Shown here: piece by piece, positions 42,509-54,112 of the stretch | How positions within the stretch are numbered: position 1 is the first letter of the stretch | Layout of the letters: each line of letters begins with the position of its first letter | Program-made: the position numbers and the translations under genes | The notes under the pieces: generated by a model | The model's input: only the letters and a program-made list of their open reading frames with translations | Database searches by the model: none | Told to the model about the DNA's origin: nothing | NCBI GenBank assembly: GCA_018398585.1 | Contig: JAGTTD010000012.1 | Span: 17,183,036-17,247,035 of the forward strand | Direction: 5' to 3' | DNA length: 64,000 bases | Origin: Simmondsia chinensis | Lineage: Eukaryota > Streptophyta > Magnoliopsida > Caryophyllales > Simmondsiaceae

Positions 42509-43900
42509 TTTTGGCAAACATAATGTGAGGAACTACACATGGAGTTATTATCTTTAACCCGAATCATGGATTATCAAAACATAGTCTCAGACCATGCACC
42601 AGTGGTCAAAACTTGGAGAGCCAGTGCTCTTGAGCATGAGGAACCCGAAGGGTTGCCCTGGGTAAGGCCACCATTCATGCAACTCCAAACAAAGTCCTAT
42701 ATCACAAAGGGATGAAACAAGTCACAACCGCTGTTATGAAAGTGAAGGTGATGAAGACATCACAAAAGACGAGTGTATTGGGCTCAATGGCTATTCTCAA
42801 AAGCGTTTTATGGCCATGATCAAATGCTAGATGGAACTCATTAATCAAAAGCTTGAGCATGTTTTGAAAGAAGTCTAAGAGAAACAACGTGCTGAGACAG
42901 AGCGTACTCCAGTGGCACAACATGAAAATGCAGCTGCCTTGAGGACCGTAGTCAACAACCTTTGGACTTTAATGAATGAAAGACTTCATAAAGAAACGGA
43001 TAGATTCTCGGTTTAAATGAATCCAAACTTATCTTCCACAGCTAGCCTCATAGTCAAGGACATGGAAAGGCAAATAGTAGCTGAAGTAAAGCCTATCTTG
43101 GTAAGGTAGGCTGAGACTTACAATTGCTTAGTTTAGGCCATTAGAGAAGACATTAGGCAATTAAGGCATGTTCCTCCTCCCAGGGTTCCCATAGGGTACC
43201 CTCATGTTTGTGTTCATAGATGCCAGTGGTCTAAGGTGCTAACACTATCTATGAAAGAACATGGAATCCAATTTTGGCCAATCCAGGTTTTATTCACATG
43301 GATTCAAGCCATAGAAATAATAACACAACACAACTTATGGAGTTGCTGGCCCTTTCGACTAAGGGCATACCATGACCTCAAGGGACCTCAAAACCAACGT
43401 TCGGGGCTGTGCCTAACCCTGAGATTAGGGGGCAAGGTCACACATACCCTCCTCATATAAGAGAGGCCATTTTAAGGCCAAATCAGAGCCTCAGAGTAGG
43501 TGTATAAGCACAAGTTCCTAATGTAGGGGATCAATGTCCTCCTCCTATGTGTCCTACCATGTATAGGACTAAGGGGCAATCTAATTTCCTACGTCCTCAA
43601 GATTGTACTTTGGGGAATTATTAGGTTAGGATGGCCCAACAACCAGTTAAGATGGGTTGACCCTCAAGCATACCCTAGACCTAAGGGTTTGCTTGTCCAT
43701 ATGTTGTGGCTAATCAACCAATTGGCCACATTGACTAAGGGGGATACAATCCTATGTATGTTGTTCCCCATCCAATTGTCATGGAAGCTTAAGGGTATCT
43801 TGTTGATCTCCCCTCGAGATGCTCAACCCCTTAAAGGGTAATGGTAGGTGCATAACCAAGTACATAACCTACCCTTCCAGGATCATTTGGCTGCCCTTGT
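42509..43900 (+). pseudogene. gag: Second Tat leader and gag N-terminal part, truncated
   Basis: A PBS-like TTTGGCAAACATAATGTGAG starts it, then the leader motif AATCATGGATTATCA (42563, compare 2154) and gag sequence parallel to 2390-3440. Parallels include MELINQKLEHVLKEV near 42833 and ERLHKETDRF-like near 42990. The stretch CCTCCTCATATAAGAGAGG (43449) equals the one at 3003. It stops at about 43900, just after GGCTGCCCTTGTT, where the first copy continues into the capsid domain. Many stops occur. Confidence 0.7.
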
Positions 43901-44996
43901 TTACATTATTTATTCGTTAGTAGTGTGATATAGTCACCATAAATAGAAATATAAACAAACGTGCAATAGAGACTCACTGGGACTAGGCAGTGAGCCTAAA
44001 TTCGAGTCGCACGTCTTTGACCTTAACAACTCAACCTTTCAAAAAAAAGGAGGTGATATTTTGGTGTATCCAAATTTGTTTGTTTAACACATGGATTCTT
44101 TTTATGCTCCAATTTAATAGACTCTTATATTTTTTTTTTATGGAGTTTCTATATAAATTGATAGTAAACTAAAGGGATTTGGACTTAACTTAAGTGGCAG
44201 TTAAAGTGATGGAGCAAGGCCCACGGACCATACATTTGGAATTTTGGGTCGGGATCATTTGTCAATTCTATAGATTGACAAGAGAGAGAAGGTCTGGAAT
44301 TCCGGGTAGGCACATAAGCGTTTGGTGGCGCATGTGGTTTTCCACATCTTTCTTCCTGTAGTGCGTGACAGCACGTGCAACATCCACTAGTGGCCATCTT
44401 CATGGTTTCAGACTCCTCGTATTCTCCTCTATCTTAGGGAATGTTTGGGACATCAATCTAATCACCAGTTTGAGGGTGAAAACACATGTGAGAGATGGAG
44501 TTTAGGTGGTGGTGTTGTTCTGCGTGGGACACGTTTTGGTGTTTCTTTCACTAGTGCTCAACGATTATCTCCTTGAGGATTCACTTTTTTGTCTGTTGTG
44601 TCCCTTCAAGCTTGGTTGGTTGTGGTGGTGGTAGTTTTATCCATCCTGCTGGGTTACTCTCTCTTGAATTTACTTCTAATCCCTCCCTCGTTTGGAGCAA
44701 TTCTTGGTAAAGATTCCTATCCTTACTAATAGCTCTTGCTCCTTTTTGCTTTCATTATCGGTCTTAGTCAACTCTTGGACAGCATTTTCTTGCAGGAGCA
44801 CCCCCTGTTTCAACTAAAACAGGAGTAGCAGGTTTTATGCTGGTTGTGGTTTTCTACTACTTCATTGATGGTGGTTCTCTTGGGTTAGCTTTTATCTATT
44901 GGAAGTTGGTTTTGGATTGACTTTGGTTTTCGATAGTCGTAATTCTCAACCTCCATCTAACCTTCCCCTCTTGCTCTATTTTTTGATTGTGGTTAT
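43901..44996. other. Unassigned flank, left part
   Basis: No homology to the surrounding elements is seen. The sequence includes GTGGTTGTGGTGGTGG-like tracts (44620) and a weak box-B-like AAATTCGAGTCGC at 44000. It ends at the E4 target site GTTAT and continues at 52046. It could be genuine host intergenic sequence or an unrecognised repeat. The small frames at 43990 (+) and 44185 (-) are not credible. Confidence 0.5.
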
Positions 44997-45000
44997 TGAT

Positions 45001-45124
45001 AAGTCCAATTTAGTATATAATTATTCATACCATTTAGGTCCATGTACTAGCCATTTTTCACCAAGTCCAATTTAGTATATAATTATTCATACCATTTAGG
45101 TCCATGTACTAGCCATTTTTCACC
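45001..45124 (+). repeat. Perfect 62-bp tandem duplication in E4 U3
   Basis: Two identical copies start with AAGTCCAATTTAGTATATAA and end TTTTTCACC. The identity implies a recent event. Confidence 0.93.
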
Positions 45125-45570
45125 AAGTTCTTACCGCTATTGCTCACTTTTGCTCTTTTTCACTCTTATTGTTATTTCCTTAAAAATACACTCATTTTAT
45201 GCTAATTCTTGCTAGGTTTTATAATCAACATTAAAAAGTGAATGCAAGATAAATCAAAAAAAAAAAAAAGAAAAAAAAAGGGAAAAACACATCAAAACTA
45301 CACGATAATGCAGGGATTAAATAACAACTTGTACAACTTGTTGCAATTTGCAAATTTGGGTGGCAAAACTAGCAAATCAAGAGCAAGAACTTCTTCAACA
45401 CTTCCTGAACAAGCTCCACTTGATGCAAAAACTAATCTTTGGGCAGTGGAAGAAGAAAAAAATGAAGAAAATAGCAAAGTTGTAGCAAGTTGCAAGGTGG
45501 GCAACAATATAAGAAAATAATGATGAAATTGATGTACTTTTTTATTTTCTGAATTTGCAACTTGAAATTC

Positions 45571-45580
45571 TATAAATAGG
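45571..45580 (+). promoter_or_regulatory. TATA box of E4 5' LTR
   Basis: TATAAATAGG lies in the same relative position as in the other Athila LTRs. Confidence 0.62.
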
Positions 45581-46513
45581 GGATGAAAGCAAGAGTTTTA
45601 GGCATCACTCAATCAGCAAAATAAAGTTCAAAACAAAAAAAGAATAGAGAGAAACCGTGAGGAAGAGGAAGAGGAAGGAAGAGAAAAGAGAGAGCTTGAT
45701 TTGTAATTTTTGGATTTCAAGTCTTTTCTATCCTTTTCTTCTTTAAGTTCATTAATTTTGTCTTATTTTTTCTTTATATTATGTCTACCATGAACTAATT
45801 TTGTTTTTCTAAGGCTATGATGTAGCCTAAGTCGTAATATACGCTCTTTTCTAATTCGACATATTCAAAAGTCAGTTTATTGCGTTGTTTGAGTATTTAT
45901 TATTGTTCTTCATGAGTTTTGAATGATTGATTACCATTCAAAGCCTGTAATGATTTATAATGAGTCTGAGAGGAGATCTATTATAATTGCTAAAGTGATA
46001 AACACCACAAATTGAGCGAATGCTAGAGATAGATTAACTCCATTTGTGTGGTCTTAAGTGAAAACCATGAATTTTCATAACTCTTTTCTTATTTTAATTC
46101 ATACAAGATATTGATGAGTTAATATGTAAAAGAGCATGCTAAATGTTTCTCGGGAGAGAATATGTAGTAAATTAGGATTTTCAACCATCAACATAAAATA
46201 AAAACTTGAATACCGAGAATAGAAAGGTGTATTGATGTTTAGAGAAATAGGATGCCTTGGATCTCATAAAATTAGAGAACTTTTCAAAAAAAATAGTACA
46301 CTTTTCTTTAAAAAATTAGTAAACATTTGAAGCTCTTTTCATTTTATTTGTTTCATATAAAAAAACTACAAATTTTGGTCTTTCAAATAGTGCTAAAACT
46401 ACTAATTTCAATACTCATTCAAAAAACAATCCTCGTGAGATGATACTCGACTCGCTTCTGTATTACTTGATACGACTTAGTACACTTGCTAAGCATATAT
46501 ATTAAGCATCATG

Positions 46514-46537
46514 TTTTTGGCGCCGTGGCTGGAATTG
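46514..46537 (+). other. E4 primer-binding site
   Basis: TTTTTGGCGCCGTGGCTGG is two substitutions away from the Athila tRNA-Asp PBS and sits two bases after the LTR. Confidence 0.82.
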
Positions 46538-46990
46538 TTTTTATTTCAGTGATATTGATACCACCCGGTTTAGCTCTAATTTAAAGTTGTTTGTTAAAAC
46601 TTTAAAGTTATTTAAAGAAGATATCTCTTTTCTTTTGTTTATTTCATTCACTTGATTTTATTTGTAAAGTTATTTTTATTTGAAAAATTCGTATAGCACC
46701 CTCCCCCTCTAAAATGGTGTTTTTGTTAAGTTTTGTTAAATAAGTGTTATTTTCATCTTTCTTTTACTTATAACTTCACTTTGATAAAATTTTCAAAGCT
46801 AAAGTTGTTATTTTAAATTTTCTTAAAAACATTAGTGTTACTACCCCCTCCCCCTCCTAAAATTTGGTTTTTGTTTAGTTTTTTATTATATTATTATATT
46901 TTGGTGCTTTCTCATTATTTTTATCGTTCTTTCAACTTTTGAGGGTTTTTTCTTACTTTGTAAGACAAATCAACTAGAAAACAAAATAAT
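46538..46990 (+). repeat. E4 leader with C-tract repeats
   Basis: It has the same T-rich leader as E1, with C-rich interruptions at 46697 (CACCCTCCCCCTC) and 46841 (CCCCCTCCCCCTCC). No coding content. Confidence 0.6.
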
Positions 46991-48370
46991 CCGTTTAGAT
47001 CCTGAAATCCAAAAAGCATTCTACAAATCAGGAAAACCAAATGAATAAAAACAATCGCTGATGAAATCATGGATAATGATGGAGCTTTAAAAGATTATGT
47101 TTCCCCAACTGTTGGTGGATGCACTTCTAGCATCTGACGTCCACCTATAAGAGTGAACAAGTTTCAATTAAAACTGTGATAATACAAATAATCCAATAGA
47201 CTATTCAGTTTGGCGGTCTACCTAGTGAGGACCCAAACTTGCATATCACTAACTTTTTAGAGATATGTGACACATTTAAGCATAATGGTGTAAGTGATGA
47301 TGGCATTCGCTTAAGACTGTTTCCATTTTCACTAAGAGATAAGGCCAAGCATGGTTAATGTCATTGCCACCAGTTAAAATAAGGAATGGCATTCTTCTTT
47401 TACGCAATACGATATGGAATCATTAAATGAAGCATGGGAATGATATAAAGAGCTTTTAAGAAGGTGTCTACACCATGGTTTACCAGTTTGGATGCAAGTC
47501 CAAACATTTTATAATGGTTTGGCACCTAATACCCAAACAATGGCAGACACGGCTGCTGGAGGAGCCTTAAACAACAAGACATCAAACGAAACGTATGAGT
47601 TGCTAGAGGTAATGGCTAGAAACAACTGTGTATGAATAGCTAATCAAACAATGAAAAAGAAACTTGTAGGTATTAATGAAGTGGACGCATTCACCACTTT
47701 ATCCGCTCAAATTTTGATGATTCAGAAACCATTAGGAAACATAGGTGTTAATGCCATTCATTCTCCTATGCTAACATATGATTTTTGTGTAGGAAATCAT
47801 GCGAGTATGGAATGTCAAACAGTGAAATCTTTTGCTTCCTCAAATCATGAGCAAGTCAATTTTGTTTCAAATTTTTAAAAATCACAACACAGTCCCTGCT
47901 CCAACACTTACAATCTTGCATGGAGAAACCACATAATTTTTTTATGGAGTAACCCAGAGATTCAAAAAAGCCCATGCACCCACCACTGGAAAGAATCTCG
48001 AAGATATGTTCAATAGGTTTATGCAAGAAACCAGAAGTTTTATGCAAGAAACACAAAGAAATCTTTGAAATGAAGAATCTTTTATTAGAACCTCAAGACC
48101 CAAATCGGACAAATTTTAAACCAATTCTCTGAAAGATCTCAAGGTTCCTTGCCTATTACCATAGTAACTAACCCTGGAGAGCACCTAAATGCTATTACTT
48201 TTGAAAAAGCACCTAGAGAGGACAGCCCAAACAAACCTGCCAGGACCACATAACACCTTGACCCTGAACGAGTAGATGAGTCCAAAAACCAAGACGAAAG
48301 AGTATTAAATAGCGCTGAGCCTAAGTGCTACAAACCAAAAATTCCATTTCCTAAACGCTTGAAAACGCAA
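46991..48370 (+). pseudogene. gag: E4 Athila gag
   Basis: This is the fullest Athila gag here. Readable parts are [20 protein letters not shown] (restored only by ignoring small gaps), [20 protein letters not shown] and RDKAKH near 47270-47352. They are followed by FTQYDMESLNEAWE, HHGLPVWMQVQTFYNGLAPN, GGALNNKTSNETYELLEVMA, the zinc knuckle CVGNHASMEC (its first Cys becomes Phe-context DFCVGNH) and MQETRSFMQETQRN. They match Athila gag in order from the capsid domain to the knuckle. Unlike E1-E3, the part upstream of YELLEVMA is retained. Stops and frameshifts are numerous. Confidence 0.78.
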
Positions 48371-48371
48371 A

Positions 48372-48960
48372 ATGTGGATAACTAATTTATGGAAACTTTC
48401 AAGAAATTACCTATTAATGTCCCTTTTACTCATTATGTTAGAGAAGATGCCTAAAAATGCAAAATTCCAGAAAGAAATCCTATCTAACAAGAGAAGACTG
48501 GAAGAGTTTGAGACCGTGGCACTGAACAAAGAATGCAGCAAAATACTACAAAAGATGCTTCCTCCTAAACTCAAACATCTAAGGAGTTTTTCAATACCTA
48601 GCACCATTAGCACGAGTACGTTTAATAACATCTTTTGTGATTTTGGTGCAAGTATAAATTTGATGTGTCTCTCTGTTTTCAGGAAACTTGGTCTAGGGGA
48701 AGTAAAAACCACCACAGTATCACTCAAATTGGCGGACAGGTCCATCAAATATCCACGAGGAGCGGTAGAGGATGTCTTGGTGAAAATAGACATGTTCATC
48801 TTTCCAACTGATTTTGTAGTGCTTGACAAAGAAGAGAATAAAGAAATAAATCTTATTCTAGGCCGACGCTTCCTTGCGACAAGAAGGGCCTTGATAGATG
48901 TGTAGTAAGGGAAACTGATCTTAATGGTAGAAGATAAGCAAGTGACCTTCAATGTTTTCA
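48372..48960 (+). pseudogene. pol: E4 Athila aspartic protease
   Basis: The frame 48372-48905 (177 codons, then two stops) contains NKECSKILQKMLPPKLKHLR, SFSIPSTIS, the active site FCDFGASINLM, VFRKLGLGEVKTTTVSLKLA, DRSIKYPRGAVEDVLVKIDM, FIFPTDFVVLD, and ILGRRFLATRRALIDV. This is the Athila protease (LPPKLKDPGSFTIPCTIG, LCDLGASINLMP, RPTTVTLQLADRS, FIVLDMEEDKE and ILGRPFLATGRALIDV in the family). It continues beyond the stops as LILMVEDKQVTFNVFKPIK. It is long and mostly open, so decay is more recent or milder than elsewhere. The RT that should follow is deleted. The antisense 194-codon frame 48407-48991 is its shadow. Confidence 0.86.
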
Positions 48961-49002
48961 AACCCATAAAACTTTCATCAGAGAAGGACACTTGTTTTCA
49001 AA

Positions 49003-49209
49003 TTGAAGATCAAATTTGCTTTAAGAGCCAAAGATGATTCAGTAAAGAGAGGTGCCAAAATTATAAGAAGAAAACTCAAGGAGTGTCGCATTAAAATTAA
49101 GGATCTCATAGCTGGAGAAGGTGGAGGTGGTCGTGCAATGAAAGGCACGAAAAAGGTCCATGGAAGAAAATTGTCACTAAAAGTGGATGGGGAAGTTCCA
49201 TTCTTTTAA
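49003..49209 (+). pseudogene. E4 basic Gly-rich ORF
   Basis: A 68-codon frame reads ALRAKDDSVKRGAKIIRRKL, CRIKIKDLIAGEGGGGRAMK and GTKKVHGRKLSLKVDG, ending in FF and a stop. It is the counterpart of the basic tail in E1 (about 6990-7200), E2 (about 15530-15742) and E3 (about 25579-25760). No known domain is recognised. It follows the protease here instead of the gag tail. Confidence 0.6.
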
Positions 49210-50599
49210 AAGATCCAGTATTGAACATCGTTGAAAGTCAAGCTAACGACTCTAACTTAAGCGCTTCTTGAGAGGCGACCCAAGTTTTCATTTCCTTGCT
49301 TCTTTTCTTTTAATTTGCTTTCATTTCATTATTCTCTTATGTTTCTGTATATTTTGTTCAAACAGATTTTTGAAACAAGTTTGGGGGATTAAACATGATG
49401 CCAACATTCATCATCAAAAAGCAATCCTCAAACCTAGGAAGTATCTCTCACCTACTGCTTCGTTCTTCATATTTCTTTTAACATTGAGGACAATGTTAAC
49501 TTTATGTTTTGGGGCTGGGACAGACATTTTTTCACCTTTTTTTAAATTTTGAACAAAAACTTTTTTCGAAACATTTTCTTGTCTAGTCCTATTTTATCTT
49601 TTATTGCCAGCTTTAGTACCTCCCAGAGTCCGGAGCCTTTTTATGGGGATGTAAATAGTCTCGGCCAACAAAAAGATTTTCTATTTTCTATAGTTTATAT
49701 CATTAGTCATTTTTAAAATTTCATTTACATTTCGAACCAATTTAAAAAAATTTTTGAGAACTTATCATCATTTTTAAAGGCAATTTTTCTACTTTTCTTA
49801 GCTTGTTTACTTTGATTAAGTCTGACCTGAGAATCAATTATTTTTGTGTTCTAATTGCAAAACTTGATCTATTCTAAGGCACTATCTTGATAAAGCCATA
49901 GTATTTGAGCTGACTAGTTAGCAGGGCTATTTTACCTTTATTTCTGACTAAAAGATGCTTAAATTTGAATGGATTGAATTAAAATTATTATTTCATAATA
50001 GATTTTGAAGAGTTATGCCTAAGTCTAAAGAAAAATATGAAAAAAAAAGAAAGGACAGGAAAGCATATCTAATCACCGCTATCCTGTATAAATGTTTATC
50101 TTATAAGATACGTGCTGCCCATCATTAGGGCGTCTCATTGATGGCATCTCCTACCCATGCAATCACCGCTCAGGGGTCAGGAGTTCGATTCTCGTTGAAA
50201 ATATACTCATGGGCCGAGATTGACTGGGGCAAACCAATTCCTTGCTACAAAATAAAAATGAGGAAGAGAAAATTTTATGAATGATTTTTAGTCTTGGGCA
50301 TACCTGAAAAGTCATGTTATGAATGGCATGATTTTTTCTCATCTATTTGGGTTAAATGTCTTGAGATTAGACTAAACGGATAAACTGAATTTGCTTAGCC
50401 AACTTTTGAGTTCATTAACCTAAGTGATTGATAGGTTTTTTCTTAGAAAGATTGTTTTGCCTTTAGAACCTTAACCTAATGATCCTCGGCCATTCTTTTT
50501 TAATAGAAGTATTCTTGCTTTGAATTGTGTTAAAAATCATAAAAAGCATGAGATCTCGCGCTTTCATGTTTAGCCTTGCTCGAGGATCAGCAAGATTTA
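49210..50599 (+). other. E4 3' untranslated region
   Basis: Landmarks shared with E1 are GCGCTTCTTGAGAGGCGACC at 49261, TTTATGGGGATGTAAATAG near 49640, and ATGCCTAAGTCTAAAG near 50017. No gene is seen. Confidence 0.6.
50129..50222 (+). repeat. Single tRNA-like unit in E4
   Basis: GGCGTCTCATTGATGGCATC, then ACCCATGCAATCACCGCTCA and GGAGTTCGATTCTCGTTG, then TACTCATGGGCCGAG. This is one unit where E1 has two and E2 and E3 have three. Confidence 0.72.
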
Positions 50600-50614
50600 A
50601 GTTTGGGGGTATTT
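50600..50614 (+). other. E4 polypurine tract
   Basis: AGTTTGGGGGTATTT lies immediately before the 3' LTR. Confidence 0.74.
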
Positions 50615-52040
50615 TGATAAGTCTAATTTAATATATAATTATTAGAATCATTTATGTCCATTTACTAACCATTTTTCACCAAATTTTTATGGCTGTTGCT
50701 CGCTTTTGCTCCTATTATTATTTCCTTACAAAAACACTCATTTTTGCGGTAATTCTTGCTAGGTCATCAACAATAACAAGTGAATGCAAGATACATCTAA
50801 CAAATGCAAAAAAATGGGAAAAACACATCAAAACTACAAAGTAATTCAAGGATTAAACACCAACCTTTAAAACTTGTTGCAATTTGCAAATTTGGGCGGC
50901 AAAATCAAGAGCAACAAATTCTTCAACACTTTGTGAACAAGTTGCACTTGATGCAAAATCTGATCTTTGGGCGGTGGAAGAAAGAAAAAAATGTAAAATA
51001 GCAAAGTTGAAGCAAGTTGCAAGGTGGGCGGCAATAAGCAAATAAGGATGAAGTTGATGTCATTTTTTATTTTTTTGAATTTGCAACTTGAAATGCTATA
51101 AATAAGGGATGAAACCAATAGTTTTAGGCATCAATCAATCAACAAAACAAAGTTCAAAACAAACAAAAAAAGCCCAAAAATAGAGAGAAACCGTGAGGAA
51201 GAGGAAGAAAAAGAAAAGTGAGAGTTCGTTTTATAATTTTTCAATTTCAAGTCTTTTCTAATCTTTTCTTCTTTAAGTTCATGGATTTTGTCTTAGTTTT
51301 GCTTTATATTATGTCTACCATGACCTAATTTTATTTTTCCAAGGCTACGATGTAGTCTAAGTTGTAATATACGTTCTTTTCTAATTCAACGTGTTCAAAA
51401 GTTTGTTTATCGTGTTGTTTGAGTGTTTATCATTGTTCTTCATGATTTTTGAATGCTTGATCACCATGCAAAGCCTATAATGATTCATAATAATCCTGGA
51501 GGAGATTTATGATGATTGCTAAAGTAATAAACACCATAAATTGAGCGAATGCTGCCGATAGATTAACGCGATTTGTATGGTCTTAAGTGAAAATCATAGA
51601 TCTTCAAAACTCTATTCTTATTTACATTCTTACAAGAGATTGAAGAATTAATATGTAAAAGAGCATGCTAAATATTTCTCAAGAGAGAATATGTAGTAAA
51701 TTAGGATTTTCGACCATCAACATGTAATAACAACTTGAGTATCGAGAATAAAAAGGTGTATTGAGGCAACTAGGTGAAATTGGATGCCTTGGATCTCATA
51801 AAATCAGAAAACTTTTCAAAACACAGTACACTTTTCTTTAAAATATCAGTAAACATTTGTATCTTTTTTCATTTTATTTGTTTCATATTAAAAACTACAA
51901 AGTTTGGTTTTTCAAATAATGCTGAAACTACTAATTTTGGTACTCGTTCAAGAAATAATCCACGTGGGGATAATACTGTACTCACTTCTATATTACTTAA
52001 TGCCACTTATGCCCTTACTCAGCATACACATTAAGCATCA
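50615..52040 (+). repeat. Athila-E4 3' LTR
   Basis: It begins TGATAAGTCTAATTTAATAT, ends TTAAGCATCA, and has TATAAATAAGG at 51097. It carries a single copy of the segment duplicated in the 5' LTR. The overlapping frames at 50804-51118 on both strands are not genes. Confidence 0.87.
51097..51107 (+). promoter_or_regulatory. TATA box of E4 3' LTR
   Basis: TATAAATAAGG, the counterpart of 45571 with one substitution. Confidence 0.52.
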
Positions 52041-52045
52041 ATTAT

Positions 52046-52177
52046 CATTAGACCACCTCGTAAGAGGGTGTTGGTGTTTGAGGTTATTATGCTGATCTTC
52101 TAATTGGTCTTTTCCTTGCTGGTTTTACTATGCTTTGAACTCAACTGCTCCACCTCTCTCTCTCTCTCTTTCTCTGT

Positions 52178-52227
<50 letters not shown>

Positions 52228-52292
52228 GCCATGGTGGTTGGTGGTTGTTGGTTGTGATTTGGTGGTTGCTAATTGGATAGTGGTTGCGACTT
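52046..52292. other. Unassigned flank, right part, with CT/TG microsatellite
   Basis: It continues 43901-44996 across the E4 insertion. It holds (CT)n at 52154-52175 and (TG)n at 52183-52218, then GGTGGTTG-like words similar to those at 44620, which supports continuity of the flank. Copia C2 starts at 52293. Confidence 0.6.
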
Positions 52293-54097
52293 TGTTAGAA
52301 TTGGTGTCCTGAAAAAACCAATTAACTAGTTTTAAATATTAAATAAATAAAATTGTTTTATTTATTTATTATCTGATTATGTTTTACCAGTTAAATATGC
52401 GTGTGATTGTTAAAATGTTTCATGAGACGGACGTAGTCCAAGATGACATGCCAGGTTTGGTTGAAATAGTCAATGAGATTGAACCACGGATAAACTTAGA
52501 TCAAACTAGTGATATGTTGTCAAAGTCGATAATAAGTTGTGAAATTTTGTTTGATAAGACTGTAATCTGATCCAAAACTATTATATTGGTGCTGTCAATA
52601 AGATTAAAACATTGAGTAGGGCCACCTAAATTAGTTATTTCTTCAATACTATTAGAAATAAATAATTATGTAAGACGATAACTCCAAATTAAGGAAATAG
52701 TCTAAACTCGTGCATAGATTGTTCAGGTGGTTTGATGTGCCAAGACGATTAGACAAAGTGCGTTTACTTATATCTTACGTGCTTTGGGTAACAGGCATGA
52801 AGTTTAGCTTGAATAGTTGTTTTACATGGAATCTATAGTCTTTAATGAGATAAAGATGTCCCCTTAGTTGATTCGCAAGCTTACGATCAGATTCTAGAAT
52901 CTTTGGTCAAAGTATTCTATATATTCGACATTTGGAATCATACAAAAATTGTTTCTGTACTATTGAATTGTTCGAAAAGGCTAGTCGGGAATTACGATGA
53001 TAGATGTGAGAAATACAATGATAGTAGCTAAAGTTGTTTTTGTTGAAGGATATCTAATGGTGGGGTTGATCATAATACTAAAAGTTATTTGGAAAAAATT
53101 CTTAAGTGAATATACTTAATTTTAGAGTGCAATAAAATTTATTTACCGGAATTAAGTTTTACTAAATGGTAATCAATTGTTATCATAAGATGATTACCAA
53201 ATTCGATCCACTTGGAACTAGAGTTAGATTGTCACTAAGGTTTCTTTGCAAGCCTGAACTTGAGTATCGTTTAAAAATTTCTAAAAAGAATTCACGAGAC
53301 AAATTATTTATTTATATGATAAATATATTTTTATGCTAAACAAATATTAATAAGATGAATATGCAATACGATAAATATTTGTTTTAAATAAAATAAAATA
53401 ATTGAAATTGCAATTGCCAGCACAAGCCCAATTCAAAACTTAAAAAAAATAAATAAATAAATAAAAGTTGTCGTAGATGTCAGCACGATGTCAGCGATTG
53501 TAGGTCTACAACGCGTTATATACGCGTGCATAGGCTGTGATTTATGTTTATAAATAAGATATTTTTTATGAAAAATTATGAATTAAATTTTGGAATTTTG
53601 TTTTCTTCCATGATAAAAATCCTAAAATTGTTTTAGGGGTTTCTAAATTAGTGTTTAGCACAATTTATCTAAAAAGTTATTCTTAGGAAAGACTAAACAA
53701 AAATTTTTGTTCTAAAATTTTTTCTAAGTTAAATATTTTGGGTGCCCACACTCACGATACTAGAAGAGGTCATTGCGAAGAATACCTTGAGGTGTCAAGA
53801 AATCTTCTTTCAATTTCAAATCTTCAAGTCGGAATCGGCATTCCTACGTTAGGTATGTTTAATTAAATATTTGATATTTAATTTGTTTTTCTCTTTATTT
53901 TGTTTATTCTACATATCATGTTTATATTATTTTATTCGATGCTTTTTTATTATCATATTTTGAATCTATTAAAGTAAGATCTTGATCTAAATAAATAGAT
54001 TAATTAGATCAAGTTTTTAGATTTAAATTAAGAATTTTAAATTTTTCACTATGCCTACTCTAGGAAAATATTTTATTTGTGAAATACGCTTCCCACA
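52293..54097 (+). repeat. Copia-C2 5' LTR
   Basis: It begins TGTTAGAATTGGTGTCCTG and ends GCTTCCCACA. It is 1805 bp and matches both C1 LTRs and the solo LTR family start. A TATA box is at 53548. Confidence 0.84.
53548..53559 (+). promoter_or_regulatory. TATA box of copia-C2 LTR
   Basis: TTTATAAATAAG follows a GC-richer CGTTATATACGCG region, the layout seen in the solo LTR and C1 LTRs. Confidence 0.52.
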
Positions 54098-54112
54098 ATC
54101 GATACAAGAGCC
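54098..54112 (+). other. Copia-C2 primer-binding site (tRNA-Met-like, degenerate)
   Basis: ATCGATACAAGAGCC follows the LTR end; ATTGGTATCAGAGCC is the usual copia form (11 of 15 match). Confidence 0.65.

Larger units (their letters stand above)
660..43900 (+). mobile_element. Tat-A: decayed Tat-lineage Ty3/gypsy element with tandem LTR/internal structure
   Basis: The order is LTR, PBS, gag, protease, RT, RNase H, a second archaeal-type RNase H, integrase, antisense ORF, LTR, then PBS, leader and partial gag again. The second RNase H is diagnostic of the Tat lineage. The span includes copia C1 and everything nested in it (3859-31184), a SINE, and a Harbinger-like and a hAT-like insertion. Without them it is roughly 14 kb. 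Stops and frameshifts occur in every domain, so it is long dead. The left edge is approximate because only the LTR-to-LTR resemblance defines it. Confidence 0.8.
44997..46511 (+). repeat. Athila-E4 5' LTR with 62-bp duplication
   Basis: It begins TGATAAGTCCAATTTAGTAT and ends TTAAGCATCA. A perfect 62-bp tandem duplication at 45001-45062 and 45063-45124 is absent from the 3' LTR. TATAAATAGG is at 45571. Confidence 0.87.
44997..52040 (+). mobile_element. Athila-E4: larger non-autonomous Athila-type element
   Basis: It is 7044 bp, flanked by GTTAT (44992-44996) and ATTAT (52041-52045). It holds two LTRs, PBS, C-tract leader, near-complete but broken gag, protease, the basic Gly-rich ORF, a 3' untranslated part with one tRNA-like unit, and a PPT. 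RT, RNase H and integrase are absent: the protease is followed within about 100 bases by the basic ORF. It is thus an intermediate between full Athila and the E1-E3 type. Confidence 0.86.

Noticed and set aside
43990..44403. Possible host exon in the unassigned flank
   Set aside because: Only short frames without splice-site support or recognisable protein similarity; left as unassigned.
48407..48991. 194-codon antisense open frame, the longest uninterrupted frame in the window
   Set aside because: It lies exactly opposite the Athila protease frame of E4, which has clear family motifs. The antisense product shows no domain, so it is a shadow of the sense codon pattern.
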